14,487 bases of DNA from Acidobacteriaceae bacterium. GTDB taxonomy: Bacteria > Acidobacteriota > Terriglobia > Terriglobales > Acidobacteriaceae. This document shows, in pieces, positions 8,248 through 14,487 of the stretch. The position numbers and the translations under genes were made by a program. Position 1 is the first letter of the stretch. Each line of letters starts with the position of its first letter. Under the pieces are notes generated by a model, which did no database searches, was not told the DNA's origin, and was given only the letters and a program-made list of their open reading frames with translations. The stretch is taken from the NCBI GenBank assembly GCA_030049955.1, contig JASIJX010000365.1, positions 1-14,487 on the forward strand, given 5' to 3'.

Positions 8248-8652
8248 GTCGGCGCAATCGTTGACCGTTCGAACTTCCCGGTTAGCAACATCGCCGGCAC
8301 TATCGTCACCCTCAAGCCTGGCGGTCTGCGCGAGTTGCACTGGCATCCCAACGAGGACGAGTGGCAGTACTACGTTAAGGGCCAAAGAAGAATGACATTA
8401 TTTGCGGCGGGCTCCCAAGCACGCATCATGGATTTCCACACTGGCGATGTGGGCTACATCGAGCGCTCCATGCGCATTACATAGAGAACACTGGCGACAC
8501 AGAATTGGTGTTTGTCGAGGTGTTCCCTACACCTGAGTATCAGGACATTTCGCTGGCCCGAGTGGCTGGGGCACACACCATCGAGGCTGGTGGATCAACA
8601 CATCGTACCGGAGAGGATTTTCTCTGCAAGACTCCCAGAAGGCGTCAGTAAT
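8248..8652 (+). pseudogene. Oxalate decarboxylase-like bicupin remnant (C-terminal cupin only, two frameshifts)
   Basis: Three reading frames together spell the second cupin of a bacterial oxalate decarboxylase. Frame one (to a stop at 8482) gives RSNFPVS, then [20 protein letters not shown] and [10 protein letters not shown]. One base is missing near 8473, after which the next frame reads [17 protein letters not shown] and YQDISLAR. One extra base at about 8562 shifts the reading to WLGHTPSRLVDQHI and ARLPEGV. The metal ligands are still legible: His codons at 8338 and 8344, Glu at 8359, and a His codon at 8475. After correcting for the lost base, their spacing (0, 2, 7, 46 residues) equals that of His273, His275, Glu280 and His319 in Bacillus OxdC. 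The whole N-terminal cupin (over 200 residues) is absent and no start or ribosome-binding site is seen. Substitutions are few, so decay is probably recent. Assembly error could explain one indel but not the missing half. Confidence 0.85.
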
Positions 8653-9489
8653 CACTCCGATCTAAGTCCTGGTTGTTTAAGGGACCGTCTGCTGTGGAGG
8701 GCGATATCGGCTGTAGGACATTCGGCAATCTGATCAGCGCCGCGCTGTACGGATTCTGCCCGCAGTTCAATTTCTGATGACGGGATAGCAGCCCCATGCA
8801 GCGCAATTGTCCATGTGCCCAATTGATGAGAATGCCAGTAAAAACGCAAATTGAAGAGCATTGGGGAAGCTCCGCCAGATTTGATAGTCCGAGTGGATGT
8901 CCCCGCACTACGGGGAATGCCCTTCGTGGCCACCTTGGAAATGTTCAGGGCCTCAGCAAATCTTCTGGCGCGTGGGGGAAAAGGTTGGTTTAAGCGAAAT
9001 CAGCGTTCTGAAAATAGCGTAAAACAACAACATCAGCCCAAAAACCTGGAAGAAGGGGGCCACTGATATGGCGTGGAGAGATTTGATGAAGCCAGTTTCA
9101 CCGCTCCGCTGCCTGCGATCGCAACTTTCGATTGTGAAAAAGCGGTCTGCAATTACGGGTCGCCCGTCCCTATCGTTCAAGCTCCTGATTCAAATGCCGG
9201 CAGCGCTCACCGCGAACGTTGCCGCCGTCACGTTTTTTACGAGAACTTTATCTAAAAATCGTTATTCTGCAATCACCTTGCATCCTGGGTCGTTCGCGAA
9301 GCGCAAGCTTTATTCCGCTTCGGTCCTTGAATCACTCTTCTGCTGCCGACGATGCGTGGCGGAGGAAGATTTGGTCTGACATTCTCCCAAACTTCTGCGG
9401 GAAACACAAAACCGGGTCATCTGCAACAGCTTTCATCTCTGTGCGCAATGCATGATAGAGATTTTTCTATTTTGGAGGCCTGCCCGCCG
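8653..9489. other. Gene-poor stretch of about 830 bases upstream of the second receptor
   Basis: No reading frame here resembles a known family. The longest open frames (for example 9068-9379 plus, 8953-9180 minus) lack convincing composition and domain motifs. A compact hairpin, TCCCCG (8900-8905) with CGGGGA (8911-8916) and a 5-base loop, lacks a T-run. Close to the next gene, ATAGA (9455-9459) can pair with TCTAT (9466-9470), just before the ribosome-binding site TGGAGG (9473-9478). The second receptor's promoter should lie in this stretch, but I cannot pick one with confidence. Confidence 0.5.
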
Positions 9490-12400
9490 ATGTGTACGTA
9501 TCGCAGTTACTCTTCGCTCCTGATGCGGCTGTTCACGATCGTGGCGGCCACTGCGCTGTTTTGCAGCGCGCTTTTTGCCCAGCAGACGCTCGGCGGCATC
9601 ACCGGTGTCGTCACCGACGCTTCCGGTGGTGTTATCCCCAACGCGACGGTGACGGCCACGGACGAACAAACCTCGCTCACCCGCACAGCCAGGACCAATG
9701 GCACCGGCGAGTACTCGTTCGTGAACTTGCCCATCGGCACGTACACCATCACATATGTGGCTGCCGGGTATCAAGTGCAGAAGACGCCGCACATCACCGT
9801 GCAGGCAGACCGCACAGCTACAGTCGGCGCTTCACTCAAGGTGGGCGAGACCACCACCACTGTCGAAGTGCAGGCAGCACCGCTAATGAACGCCGTGGAC
9901 ACGACCAACGGCTACGTGATGGAAACCCAGCAGATCGACTCCGTGCCCTTGCCGACCGGCAGTTTCACGGGGCTGGCGATCCTTTCGCCCGGCGTCGACG
10001 CTGAGCTGCCCGGCGGCACCGGCGCAAATTCCGGCTTGGGCAACGCTCCCATCTGGGCCAATGGCCAGCGCGATACCTCCAACGCATTCCTGCTGAACGG
10101 CGTGGACGCCAGCAACCTTTTCAACGGCAAGAGCACCAGCCAGGTCGAATCCTTCCGCATCGTCAACAACACCGGCCAGGCGAACAACGCCGCCGGCGGC
10201 GTGGTTCCCAGTGCGGCTTCAGTGTATCTGGCCATCGGCAACGCCATTCCTACGCCCGCGCCTGAGTCCATTACCGAGGTTCGCGTCAATGCCTCCATGT
10301 ACGACGCGCAACAGGGCTCCGACAGCGGCGCGCACATCGACATGAGCACAAAGTCAGGCACCAACGAGTTGCACGGTACTGCCTATGTGCACCACGGCAC
10401 CAACTGGCTCAATGCCGCGCCGTTTTTTTTCAAGAAGGACGACAATATTCCCGCCGCCGATAAGAACCCTCAACTTCACCGTTACACAGCCGGCGGCGCT
10501 CTGGGCGGGGCGCTAGTCAAAGACAAGCTCTTCGGATTTGCCAGCTACCAGCACCTGCACATCTCCGACCAGGAAACCGGCGACGAGCTTCTCGTCGTTC
10601 CGCCTGGCCTGAGCGACACCAACCGCAGCGCCGCCGGCCTCACCGACATTGCTAACAACAACTGGATCACCAGCGAAGGCATCTCCGGCGTAACGGTCAA
10701 CGGCTCGGACTGGGCTTCGAACCCGGTCGCCATGGCGTTGTTCAACGCGCCGTCGCTGCCTGGCGAGCCGGGCAAGTGGCTCATCCCCAACCAGAACGCT
10801 CCCGGCAGTCCCAATGTCTTTTCGCCGTACAACGCATTCCTACCGGGAACGGCACGCTTCACCTCCGATCAGGCTGTTGCCGACCTCGATTGGAACATTA
10901 GCCCCAAAGACGTGCTCGCAGCAAAGTATTACTACCAGCACGATCCCAGCGTCTCGCCGTACGCCTACTCCAACGTGCCCGGCTTCGATGCGCACATGGA
11001 CACGGGCTCGCAGGTGGCCTCTCTGAATAATGTGCAGACCATCGGAAGCAGTCTGAGCATCTCTGAGACCGTCGGCTTTCTGCGCGAAAAAGCCTACGCC
11101 ACCAACGATCAGCCCTTCACTCCCGGACAGGTCGGCATGGGTACGGCGTTCGGCAATTACTTCCCCGGCGTGACAATCAACGACGCCATTGGCGACGCAT
11201 ACGACAATCCGAACGGCCCGCTCTACGGCCTCACCGCGCCCGCGCTCTCCATCGGCCCCAGTGCCATGTACCAGGCCTCGAACACCGGCGTCTTCCAGAA
11301 CCGCATCATGCCCTCCGCCGCCGCGAACTGGACGAAGGGTCGTCACTCTTTCAGCTTCGGCGGCAGCTGGTCGTACACGCAGCTCAACGTCCGCGACAAG
11401 CGCACCGGTACGGGCATGGTGGCCACGCCGGACTTCGTGACCTTCGCAAACAACTGGGTCACACCCTACTCCACGCAGAATTTCACCGCGTCGACATACC
11501 TGCAGGGCAATGCCAATCGCTATTACCGCGCCAACCAGACCGGACTCTTCCTAGAGGACAAGTTTCAGCTCACTTCAATGCTGAATATCACCGCCGGCGT
11601 GCGCTATGACTGGAATGGCGGACTGACGGAGAAGAACGGAAATATCTTTAACTTCGATCCCGGCACCAACCCGGACACCTGCAGCCCCAGCAGCAGCGAT
11701 CCCAATGCCTACGCGTATTGCGATTCGGCTGATCAGATCGTCTCTGGCCACTCCGGCTTCATCATCGCCGGCAACAATGTGAATGGCACCCGGGGCATCA
11801 GCAAGACCACGCTGACCGGCCGCCAGTGGGGCATCGCTCCGCGCCTGGGCTTTGCCTGGCAGCCCTCGATGTTCCATTCCAAGTTGGTGGTTCGCGGCGG
11901 CAGCGGCTTCTACTACGATCGCGGCGAGCTTTTCACCTATCTCTCGCCTGGCTACGCGGCCGGCGAGGTCAATGGCGGACCTTTCGGCAATGTGCAGACG
12001 GAACCGTTCGTGAGCCAGCAGCATTGCCCTTACAGCTCGTCGTACAACAGCGCCAATCCGACGTATCTCTACCTCTATTACATTCCCATCTGCGGCGGCA
12101 ACGGAATCACGGGAACAGTCGACAACTCGACTTACAACCTTGCCACTCCGTGGGGCACGTCGGTTTCTGCGCCGCCCTCGAGTCCCAAAGCCTCCGATAT
12201 CGCCAACTACCTGCCCAACGCAGCGGCGATTATCGACGGCACAGTCAACAGTAACAACGCCGGCCAGCCGTACACCCTCGGCGTCTATAACCCCACCAAC
12301 AAGCTGCCCTACAGCATCAACTTCACCTTCAACATCCAGTACCAGCCGCGCAACGACATCATGTTCGAGATCGGCTACGTGGGCAATCTCGACCGTCACC

Positions 12401-13572
12401 AGGTCATTCCCGTGCCGTTCAATCAGGCGCAGATCGCGACGCAGACTAATCCCACGCATCCCGGTGGTATTGCAACCCAGTACTTCAGCTACGGCTACAC
12501 GGTGCTTGACCCTAACACCTATCTTCCGGAGTGCGTCAACGATCCGACGGAAACCAACTGTTCTTACGGCACCATGTTGAACAACTACGAAGGCGGCAAC
12601 GTGGATCTCCGCGTTCCGTACATCGGCTACTCGTCGGAGTCGGAGTCCTACACCGCGGCCGGTATCGGCGCCTATCACGCCCTCGAAACGCATCTCGAGA
12701 AACGCCTCAGCCACGGCTTCCAGACTGGCGTCTCCTACACCTACTCGCACGCCACCGATGAGCAGAGCGGCATGGGCCTCTTCTACAATGGTAACAATCC
12801 CAAGAATCTGCGAAGCGGCTACGGCTCGGCCGACTTCGACCGTACCCACGTTATCAACTTCACCTATGGCTTCACCGTGCCTGACTTCTACAGCAAAGCC
12901 ACACTGGCGGGCAAGCTCGCCAATGGCTGGGCCCTTCACGGCGTCGCTGTCGTTCAAAGTGGCCAGCCCTACAGCGTCATCGACTACTCCGGCGCCGTCG
13001 GCAGCATCTACTACAGCACCTTCAACGGCATCACCAATCCCATCCTTCCCCTCGCTCCCGGATGCACTCGCAAGAGCGCGCTCACAGGAAGCAGCGGCGC
13101 CTTTTACGACCCAAACAATCCCAACGCCAAAGATGCCGCGCTCAATCCCCAATGCTTCCAGATTCCGATCATTCAACCGGGCAGCATGGGCGTTCCGGCC
13201 GGAGACGATTTCGAAACAGATTTCTCCTCCGGCGACCGCAACATCTTCCGACAGGCGTGGCAGAAGCGCGCCGATGCCTCGGTGGTCAAGGATCTCCTGG
13301 TGCGCGAACCCTACACGCTGCACTACACCTTCGACGTCTACAACCTGACCAACACCTCCAGCTTCGATATTCCGCAGAACAACGTGAACCAGAACCAAGC
13401 CTTCAACAACGTGCCCATCGCGGTGGGCTCGACGTCGGCGGCGCTGCCCACCGGGTGCGGCACTAACCCGCAGCCCGGCGGGCTCTACAACTGTCCCGCG
13501 GGTCTGGGCATCGTGAAGCACACCATCGGCAGCCCTCGGCAGATTCAGATGTCGCTTCAGTTGAGCTTCTAA
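9490..13572 (+). CDS. Large Oar-like TonB-dependent receptor with five cysteine pairs
   Basis: The product is a 1360-residue outer-membrane receptor, larger than its neighbour at 1847. The signal peptide covers about 1-30 (cleavage after LFA). A carboxypeptidase-regulatory-like beta-sandwich spans about 34-125, with GGITGVVTDASGGVIPNA (35-52) and LPIGTYTITYVAAGY (80-94). The plug-like region (about 130-300) includes NGQRDTSNAFLLNGVDASN (191-209) and KSGTNELHGTAYVHHG (288-303). A long beta-barrel follows and ends in GSPRQIQMSLQLSF, the usual Oar-type terminal strand with a final Phe. The mature part has ten cysteines: 731/744, 846/868, 1015/1024, 1192/1222 and 1323/1335, all in the C-terminal half and spaced like local disulfides. 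The chosen ATG at 9490 has TGGAGG 11 nt upstream, rather far. An in-frame ATG at 9523 would also leave a signal peptide but has no ribosome-binding site. No SusD-like partner follows. The ligand is unknown. Confidence 0.9.
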   Translation: MCTYRSYSSLLMRLFTIVAATALFCSALFAQQTLGGITGVVTDASGGVIPNATVTATDEQTSLTRTARTNGTGEYSFVNLPIGTYTITYVAAGYQVQKTPHITVQADRTATVGASLKVGETTTTVEVQAAPLMNAVDTTNGYVMETQQIDSVPLPTGSFTGLAILSPGVDAELPGGTGANSGLGNAPIWANGQRDTSNAFLLNGVDASNLFNGKSTSQVESFRIVNNTGQANNAAGGVVPSAASVYLAIGNAIPTPAPESITEVRVNASMYDAQQGSDSGAHIDMSTKSGTNELHGTAYVHHGTNWLNAAPFFFKKDDNIPAADKNPQLHRYTAGGALGGALVKDKLFGFASYQHLHISDQETGDELLVVPPGLSDTNRSAAGLTDIANNNWITSEGISGVTVNGSDWASNPVAMALFNAPSLPGEPGKWLIPNQNAPGSPNVFSPYNAFLPGTARFTSDQAVADLDWNISPKDVLAAKYYYQHDPSVSPYAYSNVPGFDAHMDTGSQVASLNNVQTIGSSLSISETVGFLREKAYATNDQPFTPGQVGMGTAFGNYFPGVTINDAIGDAYDNPNGPLYGLTAPALSIGPSAMYQASNTGVFQNRIMPSAAANWTKGRHSFSFGGSWSYTQLNVRDKRTGTGMVATPDFVTFANNWVTPYSTQNFTASTYLQGNANRYYRANQTGLFLEDKFQLTSMLNITAGVRYDWNGGLTEKNGNIFNFDPGTNPDTCSPSSSDPNAYAYCDSADQIVSGHSGFIIAGNNVNGTRGISKTTLTGRQWGIAPRLGFAWQPSMFHSKLVVRGGSGFYYDRGELFTYLSPGYAAGEVNGGPFGNVQTEPFVSQQHCPYSSSYNSANPTYLYLYYIPICGGNGITGTVDNSTYNLATPWGTSVSAPPSSPKASDIANYLPNAAAIIDGTVNSNNAGQPYTLGVYNPTNKLPYSINFTFNIQYQPRNDIMFEIGYVGNLDRHQVIPVPFNQAQIATQTNPTHPGGIATQYFSYGYTVLDPNTYLPECVNDPTETNCSYGTMLNNYEGGNVDLRVPYIGYSSESESYTAAGIGAYHALETHLEKRLSHGFQTGVSYTYSHATDEQSGMGLFYNGNNPKNLRSGYGSADFDRTHVINFTYGFTVPDFYSKATLAGKLANGWALHGVAVVQSGQPYSVIDYSGAVGSIYYSTFNGITNPILPLAPGCTRKSALTGSSGAFYDPNNPNAKDAALNPQCFQIPIIQPGSMGVPAGDDFETDFSSGDRNIFRQAWQKRADASVVKDLLVREPYTLHYTFDVYNLTNTSSFDIPQNNVNQNQAFNNVPIAVGSTSAALPTGCGTNPQPGGLYNCPAGLGIVKHTIGSPRQIQMSLQLSF

Positions 13573-13581
13573 ACGCCCTTA

Positions 13582-13603
13582 AGCATGGCTGTCTTGGCAT
13601 GCT
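13582..13603 (+). terminator. Weak hairpin after the second receptor gene
   Basis: AGCATG (13582-13587) and CATGCT (13598-13603) pair perfectly around a 10-base loop, starting 10 bases after the stop codon. There is no T-run behind the stem, so this would be at best a factor-dependent or mRNA-stabilising structure rather than a standard intrinsic terminator. Confidence 0.25.
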
Positions 13604-14279
13604 CTAGTTCAGGAATGATGAGGTTTGCAGACGGGGCTGGCAGGTTTGAGCGACGGTCTTGTTGCTCGCATAGATGGCGGCTCCTTTGACCACCTCCTTG
13701 TTGGGCGCTGCCAAACCGCACGGGAAGCCAAAGGGCAGCATGATTGCTCAAATCAACCGCGCCGAGGCCAGAGGGCTCGCTTGAATGTCGTCCGAATTAA
13801 GAATCTCGTATATCCACAATCCACCTTCAATGAGGCATCCAATATAAACGCCCATCAGCCATGCGCGAATTAGCGCACGCAGAGAATCTTTGGTCTTTGG
13901 CCGACCACACACATATGTGCGTACGGCTGCGAAACTGGGGAAGGAACAATGATTGGCTCAAAGCTGAGAAAGTCGCCGGAGTGATGCTGGCGATTCACAT
14001 ACCATTCCAAGCTATTCCTCTTGCCGGTGCCTTCGCAGATGTCAGTGTCACGTTGTTGTTCTCGTGGTAGTGTCCAGAACTTTTCGCACTTTTGATCTTC
14101 CAAATTGCACTGCGGTTGAGTGCCACAACTTGACCTTCTGGATGCAAGGTCTGGTTGGCGCCATTGAAGCAATGGCGGTATCCAAGACATAGGACGGCCT
14201 TCCACCGTTCGCCTTATGTGAGTCGGCGTCCAGCGGTCCAATTTTCAATAGTTGACTTCAAGCCAAAGCACTCATTGAG

Positions 14280-14322
14280 CCTGTTTCTGCCACTCAGCGC
14301 AGGATAAGCCTGCAGAAACGGG
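14280..14322. repeat. Inverted repeat, 11-bp stem
   Basis: CCTGTTTCTGC (14280-14290) pairs with GCAGAAACGGG (14312-14322) over 11 positions with one T-G wobble, leaving a 21-base loop. It is the longest inverted repeat I noticed in the window outside coding DNA. No T-run follows, so it is not a typical intrinsic terminator. A structured RNA, a dispersed palindromic element or a recombination site are all possible. Confidence 0.5.
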
Positions 14323-14349
14323 TCAGGCATAACTCGGGGCATTTTGAAT

Positions 14350-14387
14350 CTGTACCGGAATCGAGCCGATTCGTTGAGACTGTACAG
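14350..14387. repeat. Nested inverted repeats
   Basis: An outer pair, CTGTAC (14350-14355) with GTACAG (14382-14387), encloses a perfect 6-bp inner stem, GAATCG (14358-14363) with CGATTC (14367-14372) and a 3-base loop. Further on, GTTCC (14415-14419) mirrors GGAAC (14427-14431). The series could be an RNA fold or a set of operator-like dyads upstream of a gene beyond the right edge. It was read by eye only. Confidence 0.35.
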
Positions 14388-14487
14388 GTTCCAGAGGTCG
14401 GCGATTTAGCTAGAGTTCCGAATTTGGGAACAGCTCCGAGAAGTCTTTTGCTCTCGAGTCAACCCCTCGAAATTAAGCTCGAAAGCG

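Larger units (their letters stand above)
13604..14487. other. Right-end stretch without a convincing gene
   Basis: About 880 bases run to the window edge with only short, unconvincing open frames. On the minus strand, codons 13741-13604 give a 45-residue peptide (MLPFGFPCGLAAPNKEVVKG and onward) without a clear ribosome-binding site. In another minus-strand frame, residues encoded at 13631-13569 include IIPELEHAKTAML, reminiscent of the N-terminus of acidobacterial tyrosine recombinases, then a stop. From 14280 onward several inverted repeats follow one another. No tRNA, terminal inverted repeat pair or transposase was recognised. Confidence 0.5.

Noticed and set aside
8953..9180. 75-codon minus-strand ORF with one hydrophobic stretch
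   Set aside because: It starts at TTG with a badly spaced GGAG and has no family resemblance; one hydrophobic run is not enough.
9068..9379. 103-codon ORF behind a purine-rich stretch (GAAGAAGGGGG)
   Set aside because: The composition is Ser/Arg/Leu-rich, with no domain; the frame overlaps the upstream region of the receptor and several other equally open frames.
11575..13521. Open frame of about 648 codons antisense to the second receptor
   Set aside because: It lies wholly inside the receptor's coding sequence on the other strand, reads as low-complexity Val/Arg/Gly/Ala-rich protein with no domain, and is explained by GC-ending codons of the sense gene.
13604..13741. 45-codon minus-strand ORF
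   Set aside because: Composition looks coding-like, but it has no clear ribosome-binding site and no recognised family; not listed as a gene.
13861..14070. 69-codon plus-strand ORF ending in a hydrophobic segment
   Set aside because: No ribosome-binding site or known motif; minus-strand frames over the same bases are equally open.
14070..14110. Insertion-sequence end around TAGTGTCCAGAACTTTTCG
   Set aside because: It has the feel of an IS terminus, but no inverted partner, target duplication or transposase was found in the window.
14380..14387. CTGTACAG as a LexA-type SOS box
   Set aside because: The 8-base palindrome is much shorter than the usual CTG-N10-CAG arrangement and no SOS gene is adjacent.

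Overview
The window looks like a chromosomal segment of a soil-type Acidobacteriota (Terriglobia/'Solibacter'-like). This is inferred from family content, not from a marker gene. Two very large Oar-type outer-membrane receptors (carboxypeptidase-regulatory-like domain, plug, beta-barrel, no SusD partner) flank a secreted sortilin/VPS10-type BNR-repeat protein. A Tat-exported HisC-like aminotransferase and a GAF-ANTAR regulator complete the set. All of these families are abundant in acidobacterial genomes. Base composition is moderately GC-rich. I see no tRNA, rRNA, CRISPR array or complete mobile element.

Layout. Positions 1-233 (minus strand, cut by the left edge) hold the N-terminus of a PLP aminotransferase with a twin-arginine signal. 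Positions 240-780 are a non-coding spacer between that gene and the plus-strand block. Positions 781-1527 encode a soluble GAF-ANTAR antiterminator that starts at TTG behind a strong Shine-Dalgarno, followed by a short hairpin/T-tract terminator. Positions 1847-5110 encode a 1087-aa Oar-like receptor. Positions 5296-8223 encode a 975-aa secreted sortilin-like beta-propeller protein whose C-terminus looks short. Directly behind its stop codon, about 8248-8652, lies a decayed oxalate-decarboxylase gene: only the C-terminal cupin remains, broken by two single-base frameshifts. About 830 bases without a recognisable gene follow. Positions 9490-13572 encode a second, larger (1360-aa) Oar-like receptor with ten cysteines arranged as five close pairs. 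The last roughly 900 bases have no convincing gene, but they contain several inverted repeats and a short stretch reminiscent of the N-terminus of an acidobacterial tyrosine recombinase.

How the genes may fit together. Both receptors and the VPS10-like protein are exported, point the same way and lie next to each other, so a role at the outer membrane or cell surface (binding or uptake of polymers or peptides) is plausible. No substrate can be read from the sequence. The GAF-ANTAR protein is the only regulator seen and may act by RNA antitermination on nearby transcripts; this is inference. The truncated cupin, the short C-terminus of the VPS10-like protein and the gene-poor flanks suggest that parts of this region have been remodelled by deletion and decay. 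I found no clear undescribed defence or mobile system. The points most worth a second look are the VPS10/cupin junction, the paired-cysteine receptor, the orphan ANTAR protein and the hairpin-rich right end.
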